From a virus: a stretch of 36,816 nucleotides of DNA. The notes beneath the pieces were generated by a model. It worked only from the letters and a program-made list of their open reading frames with translations. It did not search any database and was not told where the DNA came from. This document shows, in pieces, positions 18,340 through 27,931 of this stretch; position 1 is the first letter of the stretch; every line of letters starts with the position of its first letter. The position numbers and the translations under genes were made by a program. The stretch spans positions 1 to 36,816 of the IMG/VR virus record IMGVR_UViG_3300049440_000057. One strand, written 5' to 3'.

Positions 18340-20066
18340 GTGTAATCTATATCCCAGGTGGTAGCCGTAAGAGCTGCACCATTGTTGTCCCAAGTGATTA
18401 CCGGAGCTGTATTGCTGCGTGTAGAGATAAAAACCGTAGCGCGTGCATTCCATACTCCGCCGCCAGTTAGAGCGGGGGTGAATTGACAGCTAGGATTCGG
18501 GAAAGTTCCTATAAAGTTCATGGTCACTGTGCCTAAGGCTGCTGGCCCGGCACCGGCAACCGTTATACGCAGCGTTCCGCTGTCATTAAAAGCAGTCCCC
18601 GACATTGCACAGGAACCACTTGCACCCGCACCTGTTACGGTTGGGCACGAGGGTTGCATGGACGCAGTGAATGCTCCGGTGTAGGTGTTGCCGCCTTCAT
18701 TGAAGTAGCCGCCTGTGGTGAGGGCCACGCCTTGCGTTGAGAGTGAGTTGGTGCTTCCAATAATTACAGAATCCCTAACATACGCTTTACAGGTCGCTTG
18801 ATTCAAATCGATTCCAAGTGCTGGATTCAATGAGATGAAACCGGAAATATGGTAAGTGTCTCCCGCTCCATTGCAATAGAATTGCGCCCCGCCAGCACCC
18901 ACAGAACCGTAGCTCTGGTCATTTGTTGAATACCATGTATAATTAGTACCACCTAGGTTTATCTGTATGGTTCCAGTAGTTTGTCCAAAGTATACATTGG
19001 TTGTCCGTATAGTACCGCCACTTCCTGCCGCCTGCGCCGCTGGACCGGATGAATCCCCACAGAAGCTATTAGACAGACTCATGGTGTTAATCCCCGCGAA
19101 GCTACAAGGGATATGACCGAATTGGTCTACATAGACGGAATCATTTTTGTTGGAAAACGGAATGGCAAATCCAAATAGATTGGTATCCCCGCTCCCGAAA
19201 GCGACTAGTGTCAAATCGTGAATGAAGTTTGCATGGCTGGCAGGGTCGATTACCGTTTTGGAATTGTTGCCCGTTGCTCCAAACCCCGCGCCTGTAACCG
19301 TGAAGTTGGAAAGATTGGAGAACGCCGAGAACAGACAGCCGTTAGACGAAGCACCTGAACCCGTACAACTGGCAAAGCTGTTGTCTGAGGGGATCAGAAA
19401 TATAGTGACCGCTTGCCCCTGCCCCTCAAAGTTGTTACCGGCATCTATCGTTGCGCCAATGCTGTTCACCGTCGTATTGAGACACTGCGGCGGACCAACG
19501 AGTCCGAATCCGAAGGGTAACGGAGACACTCCCGCTGGGGAAATGACGGCCACACAACTGCTCGCCGCTCTTATTGCGGCATCGACGGAGCCAGCGGCAC
19601 AGCACCATTTCGAGCGGTCATCTGTGAATATCCAAAGCTGGCAACCGGCTGCACATGCTCCCGTGGAATTTCCGGTGACGGTAAGTGAGGTCGCGCTTGC
19701 CACTGTGATGACCCCAACCGGTCGAGAAGCGACTCCCGCAATACATCCCACGACACCGGCATTGCAGTTTGTCCCATAGGCTACTTTCCCAACATCGGAA
19801 GCTACGCCGATACAGTTCACCCCATCGAGCGTAACCGTGGTACTTGTGTTCGTCCAGGTTGCAGCGGTGTTGAGGCAAGGGCGGCCATCGAAAGAAATAT
19901 TATAGGGCGGCGCGTTGGGATAAATGGCGTTACTACCAGCGAGGCCGGAATTGTTAGTAGCTACTGACGTTATGCCCCCGCCTGAGCCGCCGCCCGTAAC
20001 AACTTGAGCCGACACTGTTCCTGCCAAGAGAAGCGTCGCCAGCAATGCCTTAAATATAGTCAACAT
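18324..20066 (-). CDS. Tailspike/fibre-like protein with signal peptide (580 aa)
   Basis: N-terminus MLTIFKALLATLLLAGTVSA-Q is a textbook Sec signal ending in an Ala-x-Ala site. The rest is Gly/Ser/Thr/Asn-rich and repetitive, as in beta-helix spikes: SVDAAIRAASSCVAVISPAG and AGNNFEGQGQAVTIFLIPSD resemble the first rungs. The C-terminus has a compact beta domain (VMNFIGTFPNPSCQFTPAL-type wording). A longer TTG start at 20090 exists. Probable receptor-binding protein; the export signal is unusual for a virion part. Confidence 0.75.
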   Translation of the reverse strand: MLTIFKALLATLLLAGTVSAQVVTGGGSGGGITSVATNNSGLAGSNAIYPNAPPYNISFDGRPCLNTAATWTNTSTTVTLDGVNCIGVASDVGKVAYGTNCNAGVVGCIAGVASRPVGVITVASATSLTVTGNSTGACAAGCQLWIFTDDRSKWCCAAGSVDAAIRAASSCVAVISPAGVSPLPFGFGLVGPPQCLNTTVNSIGATIDAGNNFEGQGQAVTIFLIPSDNSFASCTGSGASSNGCLFSAFSNLSNFTVTGAGFGATGNNSKTVIDPASHANFIHDLTLVAFGSGDTNLFGFAIPFSNKNDSVYVDQFGHIPCSFAGINTMSLSNSFCGDSSGPAAQAAGSGGTIRTTNVYFGQTTGTIQINLGGTNYTWYSTNDQSYGSVGAGGAQFYCNGAGDTYHISGFISLNPALGIDLNQATCKAYVRDSVIIGSTNSLSTQGVALTTGGYFNEGGNTYTGAFTASMQPSCPTVTGAGASGSCAMSGTAFNDSGTLRITVAGAGPAALGTVTMNFIGTFPNPSCQFTPALTGGGVWNARATVFISTRSNTAPVITWDNNGAALTATTWDIDYTCTSK

Positions 20067-20319
20067 CAAATTCCCCCACTGTCCCGCCAAGTACTAACTG
20101 AAGCCCATGCGGGAAGAATATCGGTGAATTGAGAGCCACCCCTACTGTGATAGGGAATGCCGTGATGCCGCCGATCAAAGCCACTGTCCCGGCAGGCCCG
20201 ATGTCGTTAATCACGAACGTGGAAGATATGCCTGCGTTCGAGCAGGCGATATTGCGCACATAGCCTGCGCCATCTTTCAGAAAGTAAGTACCGCTCGCTG
20301 CGAATTTCTGGTAAGCCAT
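20050..20319 (-). CDS. Small beta-rich tail-associated protein (89 aa)
   Basis: Begins MAYQKFAASGTYFLKDGAGY, then IGPAGTVALIGGITAFPITV, a beta-rich protein. AGGAGA precedes the ATG. It sits between two fibre-like genes, so it may be a tail or fibre accessory. Its 3' end overlaps the spike gene. Confidence 0.72.
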   Translation of the reverse strand: MAYQKFAASGTYFLKDGAGYVRNIACSNAGISSTFVINDIGPAGTVALIGGITAFPITVGVALNSPIFFPHGLQLVLGGTVGEFDVDYI

Positions 20320-20330
20320 GTTATCTCTCC

Positions 20331-21557
20331 TTAGAAAATTACTGCTTTTAGTCCTTGCTCGGTGATGCTATTGCCAGGATTCGCTACGCCCATCTGCTCG
20401 GTGACTTGCAAGGTGTTCGCTATCGTCGTATTTATAGAAAGTGTTGGCGTACCGAGAACTCCATTCGGGCCGATAACTCCGCCACCGGAAGCGCTGGAGA
20501 AATATTCGCAGCCCATGTTCATTGTCCCTCCAGCTCCGCTGGTCAGCACGAAAAGCTTCATAACTGAATTCCACGGCTGATTGTTGGCTATGCCCGTAGT
20601 GACTGAAATGACACAAGCGGTCCCGCCTCCAACACTCACATTAATCAATAGATTGTTGCCAACAGCACTGCTTTCAATGCCTTGCAGGTTGACGGCGAGC
20701 AGGCTCCCTTGTAAGAGCGTATTTGCGGCAATTGTGCAAGACATCAGATTCTGCTGTGCGTTATTGTTAACTACATTTACCGGCGTAAAGTTCGTGCAGC
20801 CAAGATTCGCCGCTGCTGGCGGAGTACAGCCGGTCGTTGTAGCTCCGCCTAGCGCATCCGTGCATAGCGTGGCTGCTGTTCCTGCGATGGTGCCAGCGCT
20901 GAGCAGCTTGGTATCCGTACCTTGCACGCCCGTGCCTGTAGTTGGGCCATTGATTACCGGAGCTGTCAGCGTCTTGTTGGTGAGCGTGTCTGTGGTTGCG
21001 CGGCCCACGAGCGTATCCGTGGTATTCGGCCCTGTCACCGTCACGTTGCCAGCCGGTGCAGGAAAGTTTACCGTGGTCTGATTCGGCGCGGTCCCAAGCA
21101 CGAGCTGATTGACGCTCGGCGTAACGATGATTGGCTGCGTAAACGTCTGTTGGCCCGTCCAAGTGTTGACGAGGCTGAGCAACCCCAGCTCTCCAGTGAT
21201 GCCGTCCACGCTCCAGATTTGCTGCCCGCTGGCACAGTTCACCCCTCCGGCAGAGAGCAGCACGAGCTTGTAACCTTGCGCGGTCAGCCAGACGTTGGCG
21301 CGGCCCCCGGCGTCAAGGATCACGGGATTGGAGTTCGTTGCCACGCCCGTTGAGTCCGTGTAGGTCGCTTGGGGCGTCGAGGTGCCTGACTGGTAGCTGA
21401 AAAGACAGCCCCCAGCAAGCGGAATGCCGTTATTATCCATGAATTGGAGCTTTGGATAAGGGGATACCGTAACTGGCACTTGCGCGGAAGCCGCCAATGG
21501 GTATAGGGTCAGGGCGATGATTGAGGCGATGATTCTCGGATATGCCGCGTATCTCAT
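20331..21557 (-). CDS. Tail-fibre-like protein with signal peptide (408 aa)
   Basis: Residues 1-25, RIIASIIALTLYPLAASAQ within them, form a Sec signal. It is followed by LQFMDNNGIPLAGGCLFSYQ and TPQATYTDSTG, the N-terminal domain common to many phage tail fibres. The remainder is Thr/Asn/Val-rich beta structure with Cys pairs. It is coupled to the preceding ejection gene (ATGA). A probable second receptor-binding or collar fibre. Confidence 0.8.
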   Translation of the reverse strand: MRYAAYPRIIASIIALTLYPLAASAQVPVTVSPYPKLQFMDNNGIPLAGGCLFSYQSGTSTPQATYTDSTGVATNSNPVILDAGGRANVWLTAQGYKLVLLSAGGVNCASGQQIWSVDGITGELGLLSLVNTWTGQQTFTQPIIVTPSVNQLVLGTAPNQTTVNFPAPAGNVTVTGPNTTDTLVGRATTDTLTNKTLTAPVINGPTTGTGVQGTDTKLLSAGTIAGTAATLCTDALGGATTTGCTPPAAANLGCTNFTPVNVVNNNAQQNLMSCTIAANTLLQGSLLAVNLQGIESSAVGNNLLINVSVGGGTACVISVTTGIANNQPWNSVMKLFVLTSGAGGTMNMGCEYFSSASGGGVIGPNGVLGTPTLSINTTIANTLQVTEQMGVANPGNSITEQGLKAVIF

Positions 21558-22834
21558 TGTTCGTTCCCTTGTTCGTTATTTTGACCGCCGCGAGGCTGAG
21601 CGTTTGCAAGCGCGTTCGTATAAGCGGCCAGCCTCATATTGGCCCCGGGGAGACTGACGCCTTTTTTGTTAAGCGCAATTGCTAGTTTCGATTTCAAAAC
21701 AGGATCATCAATCACTGCTTTAATAGCCCCTGAAATGATGGCCAGTGTTTTGCTGCCGGTAGCAGCTGCTACGCCTCCCGTTGTTATCGCAGTACCGATA
21801 CCCCCCAATTGGTGATTGGCTATTCTCCTCACCGCCTGCTGGAGTGCGGGGTCTAATCCAAGAAGCTGTGATTCTTTAGCATTGAGCTGTCCAATTTCAG
21901 GGAACTGCTTGACAAGTTCTTCCTTGATGCCGCGTGCGAGAGATTTTTGCGCTTCCTTGGTCGCATCGCTCAATTCTCCGTAGGAACCGGCTATCTGCTT
22001 ATATGTTCCTGTTTTAATGTCTTGCGCCTTCAATGCAGGGATTTCAGGAGATTGATTGGCCAGAAATTCATTCCCTGAACGTCCGATGGCCGTCTGTGCT
22101 TTGACCGGATTTACTTGATTAGAAGCGGTTGCATAAGTATCTTCGAGGCGCGAAGCTACGGCATATTTATTTACTGTAGCCATAGGAGACGCGGCGATTT
22201 GCGCCCGTATTTTATTGTTCAAATCTTCAACTAAGGAACCTAGTTTTTGTACTCCCTCTTCACTGACGGGTATTGCGTTCTCAAGTCCGGTACGAACCAT
22301 GCTTTTAACTTCTGGGAGAGAGTAAGAGCCTGGCCCTGGCTTGAGGGCACTCTGATACATGCGCTCGGCTGCCGTGGCTGTGGGTGCCGCGCCTGCCGCC
22401 GCGTTCTTTAAGGCGGAACGAGCCTGCATCCCTGGCCCTACTTGCCCCGCTGCCACCACAGAAGCTAATCCTCCCGCCAGGGTAGCCGCCGCCCCGCCGT
22501 AGTCATTATTGCGTACGTCTGCGGCCATCGCTGAGGACATTGGTCCGAAGAACGGAACAGCTTTAGTGATATTGTCCTGCGTGGGATTCTTGACCGCCTC
22601 GCGGATACTTGACCACCAAGGCTCAGAATCTTTCGCCGTGCCCGTCAAGTGCTTAAACCAATTCGGAATGTCGCTGATAGAGGTCGGAAGTCCTGCCGCA
22701 CTTAGGGCCTTGCCTGCATATTCTTCCGCCTTGCCTTCCACCTTCTGGAACATGTTTGGCGTAGCAGCATCCGGCGTAATCGTGACTTGTGGGGCTGGCT
22801 CAGTGTCCGGCGTAATCGTTACTGAGGTTGCCAT
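21554..22834 (-). CDS. DNA ejection protein (426 aa), P22 gp16-like position
   Basis: A predominantly helical protein with long coiled stretches (EEGVQKLGSLVEDLNNKIRA) and Gly/Ala-rich segments (YGGAAATLAGGLASVVAAG, GGIGTAITTGGVAAATG) that could insert into membrane. The order after hub and spike and the composition match podoviral ejection proteins that leave the virion to form a conduit. Start overlaps the HNH stop (TAATG). Exact P22 counterpart uncertain. Confidence 0.75.
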   Translation of the reverse strand: MATSVTITPDTEPAPQVTITPDAATPNMFQKVEGKAEEYAGKALSAAGLPTSISDIPNWFKHLTGTAKDSEPWWSSIREAVKNPTQDNITKAVPFFGPMSSAMAADVRNNDYGGAAATLAGGLASVVAAGQVGPGMQARSALKNAAAGAAPTATAAERMYQSALKPGPGSYSLPEVKSMVRTGLENAIPVSEEGVQKLGSLVEDLNNKIRAQIAASPMATVNKYAVASRLEDTYATASNQVNPVKAQTAIGRSGNEFLANQSPEIPALKAQDIKTGTYKQIAGSYGELSDATKEAQKSLARGIKEELVKQFPEIGQLNAKESQLLGLDPALQQAVRRIANHQLGGIGTAITTGGVAAATGSKTLAIISGAIKAVIDDPVLKSKLAIALNKKGVSLPGANMRLAAYTNALANAQPRGGQNNEQGNEQ

Positions 22835-23214
22835 TAAGCTTCACTTTCCTTTTTGAAAGTTCTAATTCGATGGCAATTTGCACAGACCAATTCGCATTTA
22901 GCTAATTCTTCTCGAAGAATTCTTAACGAACGCGTAAAGGCATTTGAAAGTTGAAACTTCTTAGTACCAGAAACATGGTCAAAATCCATAACATACCAAG
23001 GATAAGATAGACCGCAATCAGCACAAGATTTATTCTTGTGTTCTCTTAGAAGTTTCCTATTCCTTTCAGCCATCCTGATACGCCTACGTTGACCTTTGGT
23101 TTTCCCTGCAAGACCTTCGGTTATCCCGTAGCGCAGATGATGAGCATGAGTAATCGCCAAACGATGCGCTTCTGTCATTGGGCCGTGAAATTTGCTACCT
23201 ATTGCGTAACCCAT
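22834..23214 (-). CDS. HNH homing-type endonuclease among ejection genes (126 aa)
   Basis: KSCADCGLSYPWYVMDFDHV followed by CELVCANCHRIRT has the HNH core: CxxC, DFDH catalytic His and CxxCH. The N-terminal half is basic with ITEGLAGKTKGQRRRIRMA, like a DNA-binding linker. It is more A/T-rich than its neighbours and sits between two ejection genes. A free-standing mobile endonuclease is most likely. Confidence 0.88.
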   Translation of the reverse strand: MGYAIGSKFHGPMTEAHRLAITHAHHLRYGITEGLAGKTKGQRRRIRMAERNRKLLREHKNKSCADCGLSYPWYVMDFDHVSGTKKFQLSNAFTRSLRILREELAKCELVCANCHRIRTFKKESEA

Positions 23215-24788
23215 ACTCCCCCTTTCACGATGTATTTCTTGCCGTCAGAACCGGTTCCGGTCTGTCCTTCCCTGAGTCCGGTTGCTTGACCGCCCGGCTT
23301 GTGCTCTGTAGTGGAAGGCGTAGTGGAAGCTTTGCCTCCTTGCGGATTAAGCCTGTCAAGGGTTTGCCGCGCTTCCGGCATGATAAAGCGGTCTTCAAAA
23401 GATGGCATCCCTTCGGATTTGTTCTGGTTCCACTGGTAAGCCTTCGAGGAAATCTTAGAGCGCAATAGTTCCGCCGTGATGGCTGTGTTGGCTTTGAGCG
23501 TTTGCGGAGCTAGGTTCGGGTCAAAATCAGCTTCTGTCGTGCCGCGCTCATCTTGCCCGCCACCTGATCCTACATAAGCCTTGGTAAGCTCGGGGCCTAC
23601 GCGATGCACGATAGTCTTGAACGTGGCCATGGGCGTTGAGCCGGTTTCAAGACCTAGACGGTTGGCAATCGAGTTGAGCACGCGCACATCGCCATTCTTC
23701 AGCGAATCAATGGCATCGTTCAGGATGCCCACATGCCCAAGAGCTGTGTTGATAGCTCCGATTTCCTTGTCTTGCGTGAAAGACTTGCGAAGCTGTGCCC
23801 GCTGCTCGTTGAATTGCGGGTCTTTCTGGAAGACCGCTCCCATGACGTTCTGCCAGTAAGGGCTCTTGAGCGCAAAGCTGCTTGGCGGGGTCATGCGCCC
23901 CTCAAGGATGGCGTCCGCAGTGGCTTGCTGGCTCTTATTGAGTGTCGGCGCTGCCGCTGCTCCTCCGCCAGATGCCTGCAAATTGAAATTGAAGGCGGGA
24001 ACAAGTTTTGCCTTATATTCTTGGAAATCCGACAAGTCTTTCCCGGGATTCTTTTTGAGCCAAGCATTAGCTTCCTGTACATCGAGACCAGTGCCTACCG
24101 CTCCACCGCTCTTTTCCTGGCCGGCAAGCTGCTTGGCCTTCATCTGCGCGAGCGCGGCATCCTGCTTGGCTTTCTCCGTTTCTGCGTTCTTTGATTGCTC
24201 CGCCGTGAAAGCCGATTGCCCTTGCAATGTCTTTTTGAGCGCCTGCAACTGGTCCGGCGATTGATAAGTGATGGCCTGCGCGTGCTGCGGGTCGAGCCAT
24301 TGATTTTGTATGGCCAGTTGCTTTTCCTTTTCAAGCGCCGCTGCCTGCTGTTCAGGAGGCATTTGCAATACGTTGTCCAGCCCCGCGATAAGATGCTGAT
24401 TCTTTTCGTTTTCCGTATCGAATTGCGTCTTGGCGGCGTCGGCATCCGCTTTAATGGCTTGCGCAGCCTTGGCGTGCATGTCGAGGATATGCGATTGCGC
24501 CGTGGTTACAGCCTGAAACGATGCCCCGTTTTTCTTCATTAGTTGCGGGAGTTCGTTCAAATCCTTGCCATCCCATTGCTGCATGGCCTTCGTCGCGGCT
24601 TGCTGATCCTGCACCTGGAGTTGCTGTTGCTGGAGGGCGAGCTGCGCCTGTTGCAACTCAAGAGGGTGCATCTGGGCTTGCTGTTGCTGCTGGCCAATCA
24701 TGGACTTCAGCTGCACGCCCTTCAAAGCCGTGTCAATGGGGCTTGGCCCTTGCGTGTTTATCGCCAGCGCTGCTAGAGGTATGCCCAT
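23199..24788 (-). CDS. DNA ejection protein, Gln-rich (529 aa)
   Basis: The first 110 residues are Gln/Leu-rich coiled coil (QQQQQAQMHPLELQQAQLAL region). A Pro/Lys/Gly-rich segment and a helical central body with IGAINTALGHVGILNDAIDS follow, then a Gly/Thr-rich tail ending VKGGVWVTQ. This matches large podoviral internal proteins. Its last codons overlap the inserted HNH gene. Confidence 0.78.
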   Translation of the reverse strand: MGIPLAALAINTQGPSPIDTALKGVQLKSMIGQQQQQAQMHPLELQQAQLALQQQQLQVQDQQAATKAMQQWDGKDLNELPQLMKKNGASFQAVTTAQSHILDMHAKAAQAIKADADAAKTQFDTENEKNQHLIAGLDNVLQMPPEQQAAALEKEKQLAIQNQWLDPQHAQAITYQSPDQLQALKKTLQGQSAFTAEQSKNAETEKAKQDAALAQMKAKQLAGQEKSGGAVGTGLDVQEANAWLKKNPGKDLSDFQEYKAKLVPAFNFNLQASGGGAAAAPTLNKSQQATADAILEGRMTPPSSFALKSPYWQNVMGAVFQKDPQFNEQRAQLRKSFTQDKEIGAINTALGHVGILNDAIDSLKNGDVRVLNSIANRLGLETGSTPMATFKTIVHRVGPELTKAYVGSGGGQDERGTTEADFDPNLAPQTLKANTAITAELLRSKISSKAYQWNQNKSEGMPSFEDRFIMPEARQTLDRLNPQGGKASTTPSTTEHKPGGQATGLREGQTGTGSDGKKYIVKGGVWVTQ

Positions 24789-24790
24789 AG

Positions 24791-25600
24791 TTATCCCGGG
24801 AATCCTGCCTGGTCAGGTGACGGCCCATACTGCGGCGTTTGCGGCTGACCTTGGCCTAATAGTTGCTGTAATTGATACATCTGCGATAGGTTGTTCAATC
24901 CTCCAGCAGCGGCATTCGCAATCCCCGCGTAGCCGCTTGCCGTAGCTGCTCCTTGGTTCTGAAGGCTCTGGCCAATCTGCCCCGCAGACCCTAGCAGGAT
25001 GTTGCTCACGTTGCCAGATGCTGCCTGCCCAAATGAACCAAGCTGCCCTGCCGCTGTCTGGCCCATTCCCGCTACCGATGCCAAGCGGTTGAACTGATTC
25101 GCCTGATTCTGCTGGAAGATGTCGTAATTTTGCTGATATTGGCCGAGCGCCCGATTGTAAACATTCGAGTATTCGTTCGAGGCGTAATCCTGCCCATATT
25201 GCTGGATGGCTTTGGCCGTCCCGCCAGTCAAGAGGTTGCCTCTGGCTGCCGCTGCGCTTTGCAACGCTTGATTGCCCTGCTGAAGCCGGAACTGGTAGCC
25301 GGGGTCGTTCTGTTCTGTTGTTCCCGTAGGCGCCTGGAATTGCTGCGTCCATGGCTGGAAGTTGCTTGCCAGATTTGACAGTTGCCCAATAGCCCCCTGC
25401 CCTGCCTTGAGCCATGGGGCCTCGTTTTGTTGCTGGGTTTGCCATTGTTGCTTCTGGAAGTCTAGGGCGTTCTGGGCAGATTGTGCCTGGAGCTGCGCGG
25501 CGCTCTTCGCCGCTCCTGCCTGTGCTCCGGCTGCGGCATGCGAGCCGATAGCGCCTATGACGCTTCCTCCAACTGCTGCGATAATCGGAATGGCTGGCAT
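24791..25600 (-). CDS. DNA ejection protein (269 aa), P22 gp7/gp14-like
   Basis: N-terminus PIIAAVGGSVIGAIGSHAAA contains a Gly-zipper hydrophobic segment, then Gln/Ala/Asn-rich coiled coil (LDFQKQQWQTQQQNEAPWL). The phrase QQNEAPWLKAGQGA occurs in internal virion proteins of P22-like and related podoviruses. It starts in a TAATG overlap with the acetyltransferase gene. Confidence 0.8.
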   Translation of the reverse strand: MPAIPIIAAVGGSVIGAIGSHAAAGAQAGAAKSAAQLQAQSAQNALDFQKQQWQTQQQNEAPWLKAGQGAIGQLSNLASNFQPWTQQFQAPTGTTEQNDPGYQFRLQQGNQALQSAAAARGNLLTGGTAKAIQQYGQDYASNEYSNVYNRALGQYQQNYDIFQQNQANQFNRLASVAGMGQTAAGQLGSFGQAASGNVSNILLGSAGQIGQSLQNQGAATASGYAGIANAAAGGLNNLSQMYQLQQLLGQGQPQTPQYGPSPDQAGFPG

Positions 25601-25971
25601 TAGACTGGCTTCTCCCAGATCGTCAAACGCGACTGCTTGTATCCCATGCGCATCAAGTACTCTTCGATCTTGGATTCCATGGCATAGGCGTATATCGTGC
25701 CGACTCCCTGATTCCTTGCTTCTTTCTCAAGTCGCTGCAAGAGCCGAATCCCTATCAGCCCTTTACGCTTATGCTCTGCGACCCACGTCCCTTCGACATG
25801 GAAAGGCCGAATCAGCATCGTTCTGCCGACAATCAAGCCATTTTCCCGCGCCACTACCACAATGCTGTGCTTCGGGTCGGGCCGATAGCCTTCCTCGACG
25901 CTTTTCAATTCGTCGTAGTCCTCCGGTGCGAGCCGTTCAATCAGAACGACGCTAGTGGTAATCGTTTCCAT
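25600..25971 (-). CDS. GNAT acetyltransferase (123 aa)
   Basis: GTWVAEHKRKGLIGIRLLQR supplies the R/K-x-x-G-x-G/A acetyl-CoA pyrophosphate loop (RKGLIG). GTIYAYAMESKIEEYLMRMG covers the later strands. GNAT genes are common just before internal protein genes in podoviruses (recalled), perhaps modifying a virion protein. The ATG at 25971 has AAAGGA close by. Confidence 0.83.
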   Translation of the reverse strand: METITTSVVLIERLAPEDYDELKSVEEGYRPDPKHSIVVVARENGLIVGRTMLIRPFHVEGTWVAEHKRKGLIGIRLLQRLEKEARNQGVGTIYAYAMESKIEEYLMRMGYKQSRLTIWEKPV

Positions 25972-26210
25972 GTATCCTTTGCCACACAAACATAAACAAA
26001 ATTCGCATCGTACCGAACTGGCTGCCCCGGCGTTCCCGGCGAAGTGGACAGCGCTCCCACGGGCCACGCATCTAGCGGCTGGCTGAGCGCCGTAGTTACT
26101 GCCTGAAACCAGCCCAGCCACGGCCAAGAGACGATATTCTTTGGCGAGAAATCCGCAGGAGGATTCCCAAGAAAGACGGTGCGTACCGGAGGTGCGGCAA
26201 AGTTGCTCAT
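25941..26210 (-). CDS. Small tail-associated protein (89 aa)
   Basis: Begins MSNFAAPPVRTVFLGNPPAD and has WPWLGWFQAVTTALSQPLDA, then a beta end with CVAKDTWKRLPLASF. The ATG overlaps the spike stop (ATGA) and its end overlaps the acetyltransferase. Similar short proteins follow fibre genes in this phage group; likely structural, no name. Confidence 0.72.
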   Translation of the reverse strand: MSNFAAPPVRTVFLGNPPADFSPKNIVSWPWLGWFQAVTTALSQPLDAWPVGALSTSPGTPGQPVRYDANFVYVCVAKDTWKRLPLASF

Positions 26211-27931
26211 CGCGCTACTCTCCAGTTGATCGTCATGGCCGTTGGCGTGATGGTTCCTCCCGATGAGTTGCAGTAATTAAAATTGACGTTCCCTGCCGTA
26301 GGCCATGCGTTGAGCGTCAATCCCCCGCCGTTACCGATAGTTGCAGCGGCGTTGCGGGTCACGTCGATAACATCCGTGGTCAGGACGCCGGTCGCCGCTA
26401 CCGTCACCGTCGTCCCGCAAGCGCCAGTCAAAATCCCCGCCGTGGTCATTGCGGCTGTGCCGCTGGCTATCGTTTGAGGAATGGGGAAGAAAGAACCGTT
26501 GTTATAGCTGCATTTCATCACGTTGGCCGTAGAATCGGCGTAGCATCCGGCCACCCCAGCGGCAGCAACTCCACTAGGAGCTGCGATTGCAGGAACTGTA
26601 AGTATGTTCGTCTGATAGGCGCTTGGGTTGCTTAACGAAATCACTGTCAGCGAAGAAAATGCCGCCCCAGTTCCTCCAAGGATAGTTGGGATTTGCGTGG
26701 GACTTACATTGGAAACTTGGACGTTTCCGCGCGTTGGGGTGGTAAGAGAAAAAGCCTGAGTGAATGTCTTACCACCAGAAGTCAAACTGAGTCCGTGGAT
26801 TTCCAGGAAACTGTTTCCGGTGAGCGCGATAAAATCATCCTGTATGCCAACCGTTTGGTCGGTCAACATGACACCGCCATAGAGACGGATATCGGCCAAC
26901 CCTATAAAGTAATGAGGACTATTGGCGCTGGCTGTCGGAAAGTCCTCGAAGTGGCAAGCGGTGCAGGTCACATAGGCCTTGGTCGTGTTGCTCGTGAAGT
27001 CGAAAAGAGGGCCGATGTTTGTTGAGAAAACTGTCTGGTCAAAAGTGTATTCACTGCCAATTACGGCAGTATTTTTGAATCCTGTGCCGTTTGCCGTGAT
27101 GAAGCCACCGATGAAATCGTTGTTCGTGTTAGTAGCATTCGTAAAGGCTATGCCGTTGTATTGAAGCAGCGGATTGACCCAGGTGACGCCCGGAATGTCG
27201 TTCACGTTTGCGTTGTTGTAGGCGAACTGGAATCCGATGATGGCCACTTGGTCGAAGGTTGCATTGCTCATCCCCCAATTCGTCGTCCCCCAACTGATTC
27301 CGAATGCTGTACCTCCGCAACTGCCGATTGTGGAGCAATTATTATTAACTAGCGCAATATTCCGCAAGCCATGTTGTGAAGCATAAGAATTGGTAGTCGT
27401 GGGAACATAATCTCCAGTAATTGCTATCCCTGTTGTTGGCGTGAAGTTCAAACAGGCTCCGCCAAGCGGCGAGGCGGCTCCAGTGGTTGTGCCGTGGCCG
27501 ATGAGCAGGGGATATTTCCCAGACGTGCTCAACACGATTGGCGTCGTGAAGTTCATGCAGGCCATGCCGAGGTTGTAGATATTAATTTCTCCGCCCGTGG
27601 ATGGCAGCGCAGCATAGGCCGCATTGATCCATGCTCCAATGTCCGCTCCTGCCCATCCTTGCGAGTTGGCTGAATCTACGCACTTGACGGCCTCAAAGTC
27701 CTTGCATTGCATCTGCCCCGTAAACGTCTCCGTACCGCTATGTGTGCCTGTTCCAGTCGTGCCATAGGTTCCAAGGGACCATATCCCGGTCACAGTGCAA
27801 GCCAGATTAGCAGCGCAAAAAGTATTTGTCTGAGCCTGCACTTCCGAAGGCAAAGAGACGTACACACCGGCAGTGATGCCGATATAAGCACCTAGAATCA
27901 CGGAAATGATGATTGCCAGTCGTTTCATCAT
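26207..27931 (-). CDS. Tailspike with signal peptide and beta-helix (574 aa)
   Basis: The start MMKRLAIIISVILGAYIGIT leads a hydrophobic signal ending near VQAQT. GWAGADIGAWINAAYAALPS is the entry motif of pectate-lyase-like (PF12708-type) beta-helix spikes. Repetitive rungs follow, and a C-terminal beta domain. The start at 27931 overlaps the hub stop. A longer frame to 28114 is a shadow of the hub gene. Predicted host-surface binding or depolymerising spike. Confidence 0.82.
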   Translation of the reverse strand: MMKRLAIIISVILGAYIGITAGVYVSLPSEVQAQTNTFCAANLACTVTGIWSLGTYGTTGTGTHSGTETFTGQMQCKDFEAVKCVDSANSQGWAGADIGAWINAAYAALPSTGGEINIYNLGMACMNFTTPIVLSTSGKYPLLIGHGTTTGAASPLGGACLNFTPTTGIAITGDYVPTTTNSYASQHGLRNIALVNNNCSTIGSCGGTAFGISWGTTNWGMSNATFDQVAIIGFQFAYNNANVNDIPGVTWVNPLLQYNGIAFTNATNTNNDFIGGFITANGTGFKNTAVIGSEYTFDQTVFSTNIGPLFDFTSNTTKAYVTCTACHFEDFPTASANSPHYFIGLADIRLYGGVMLTDQTVGIQDDFIALTGNSFLEIHGLSLTSGGKTFTQAFSLTTPTRGNVQVSNVSPTQIPTILGGTGAAFSSLTVISLSNPSAYQTNILTVPAIAAPSGVAAAGVAGCYADSTANVMKCSYNNGSFFPIPQTIASGTAAMTTAGILTGACGTTVTVAATGVLTTDVIDVTRNAAATIGNGGGLTLNAWPTAGNVNFNYCNSSGGTITPTAMTINWRVAR

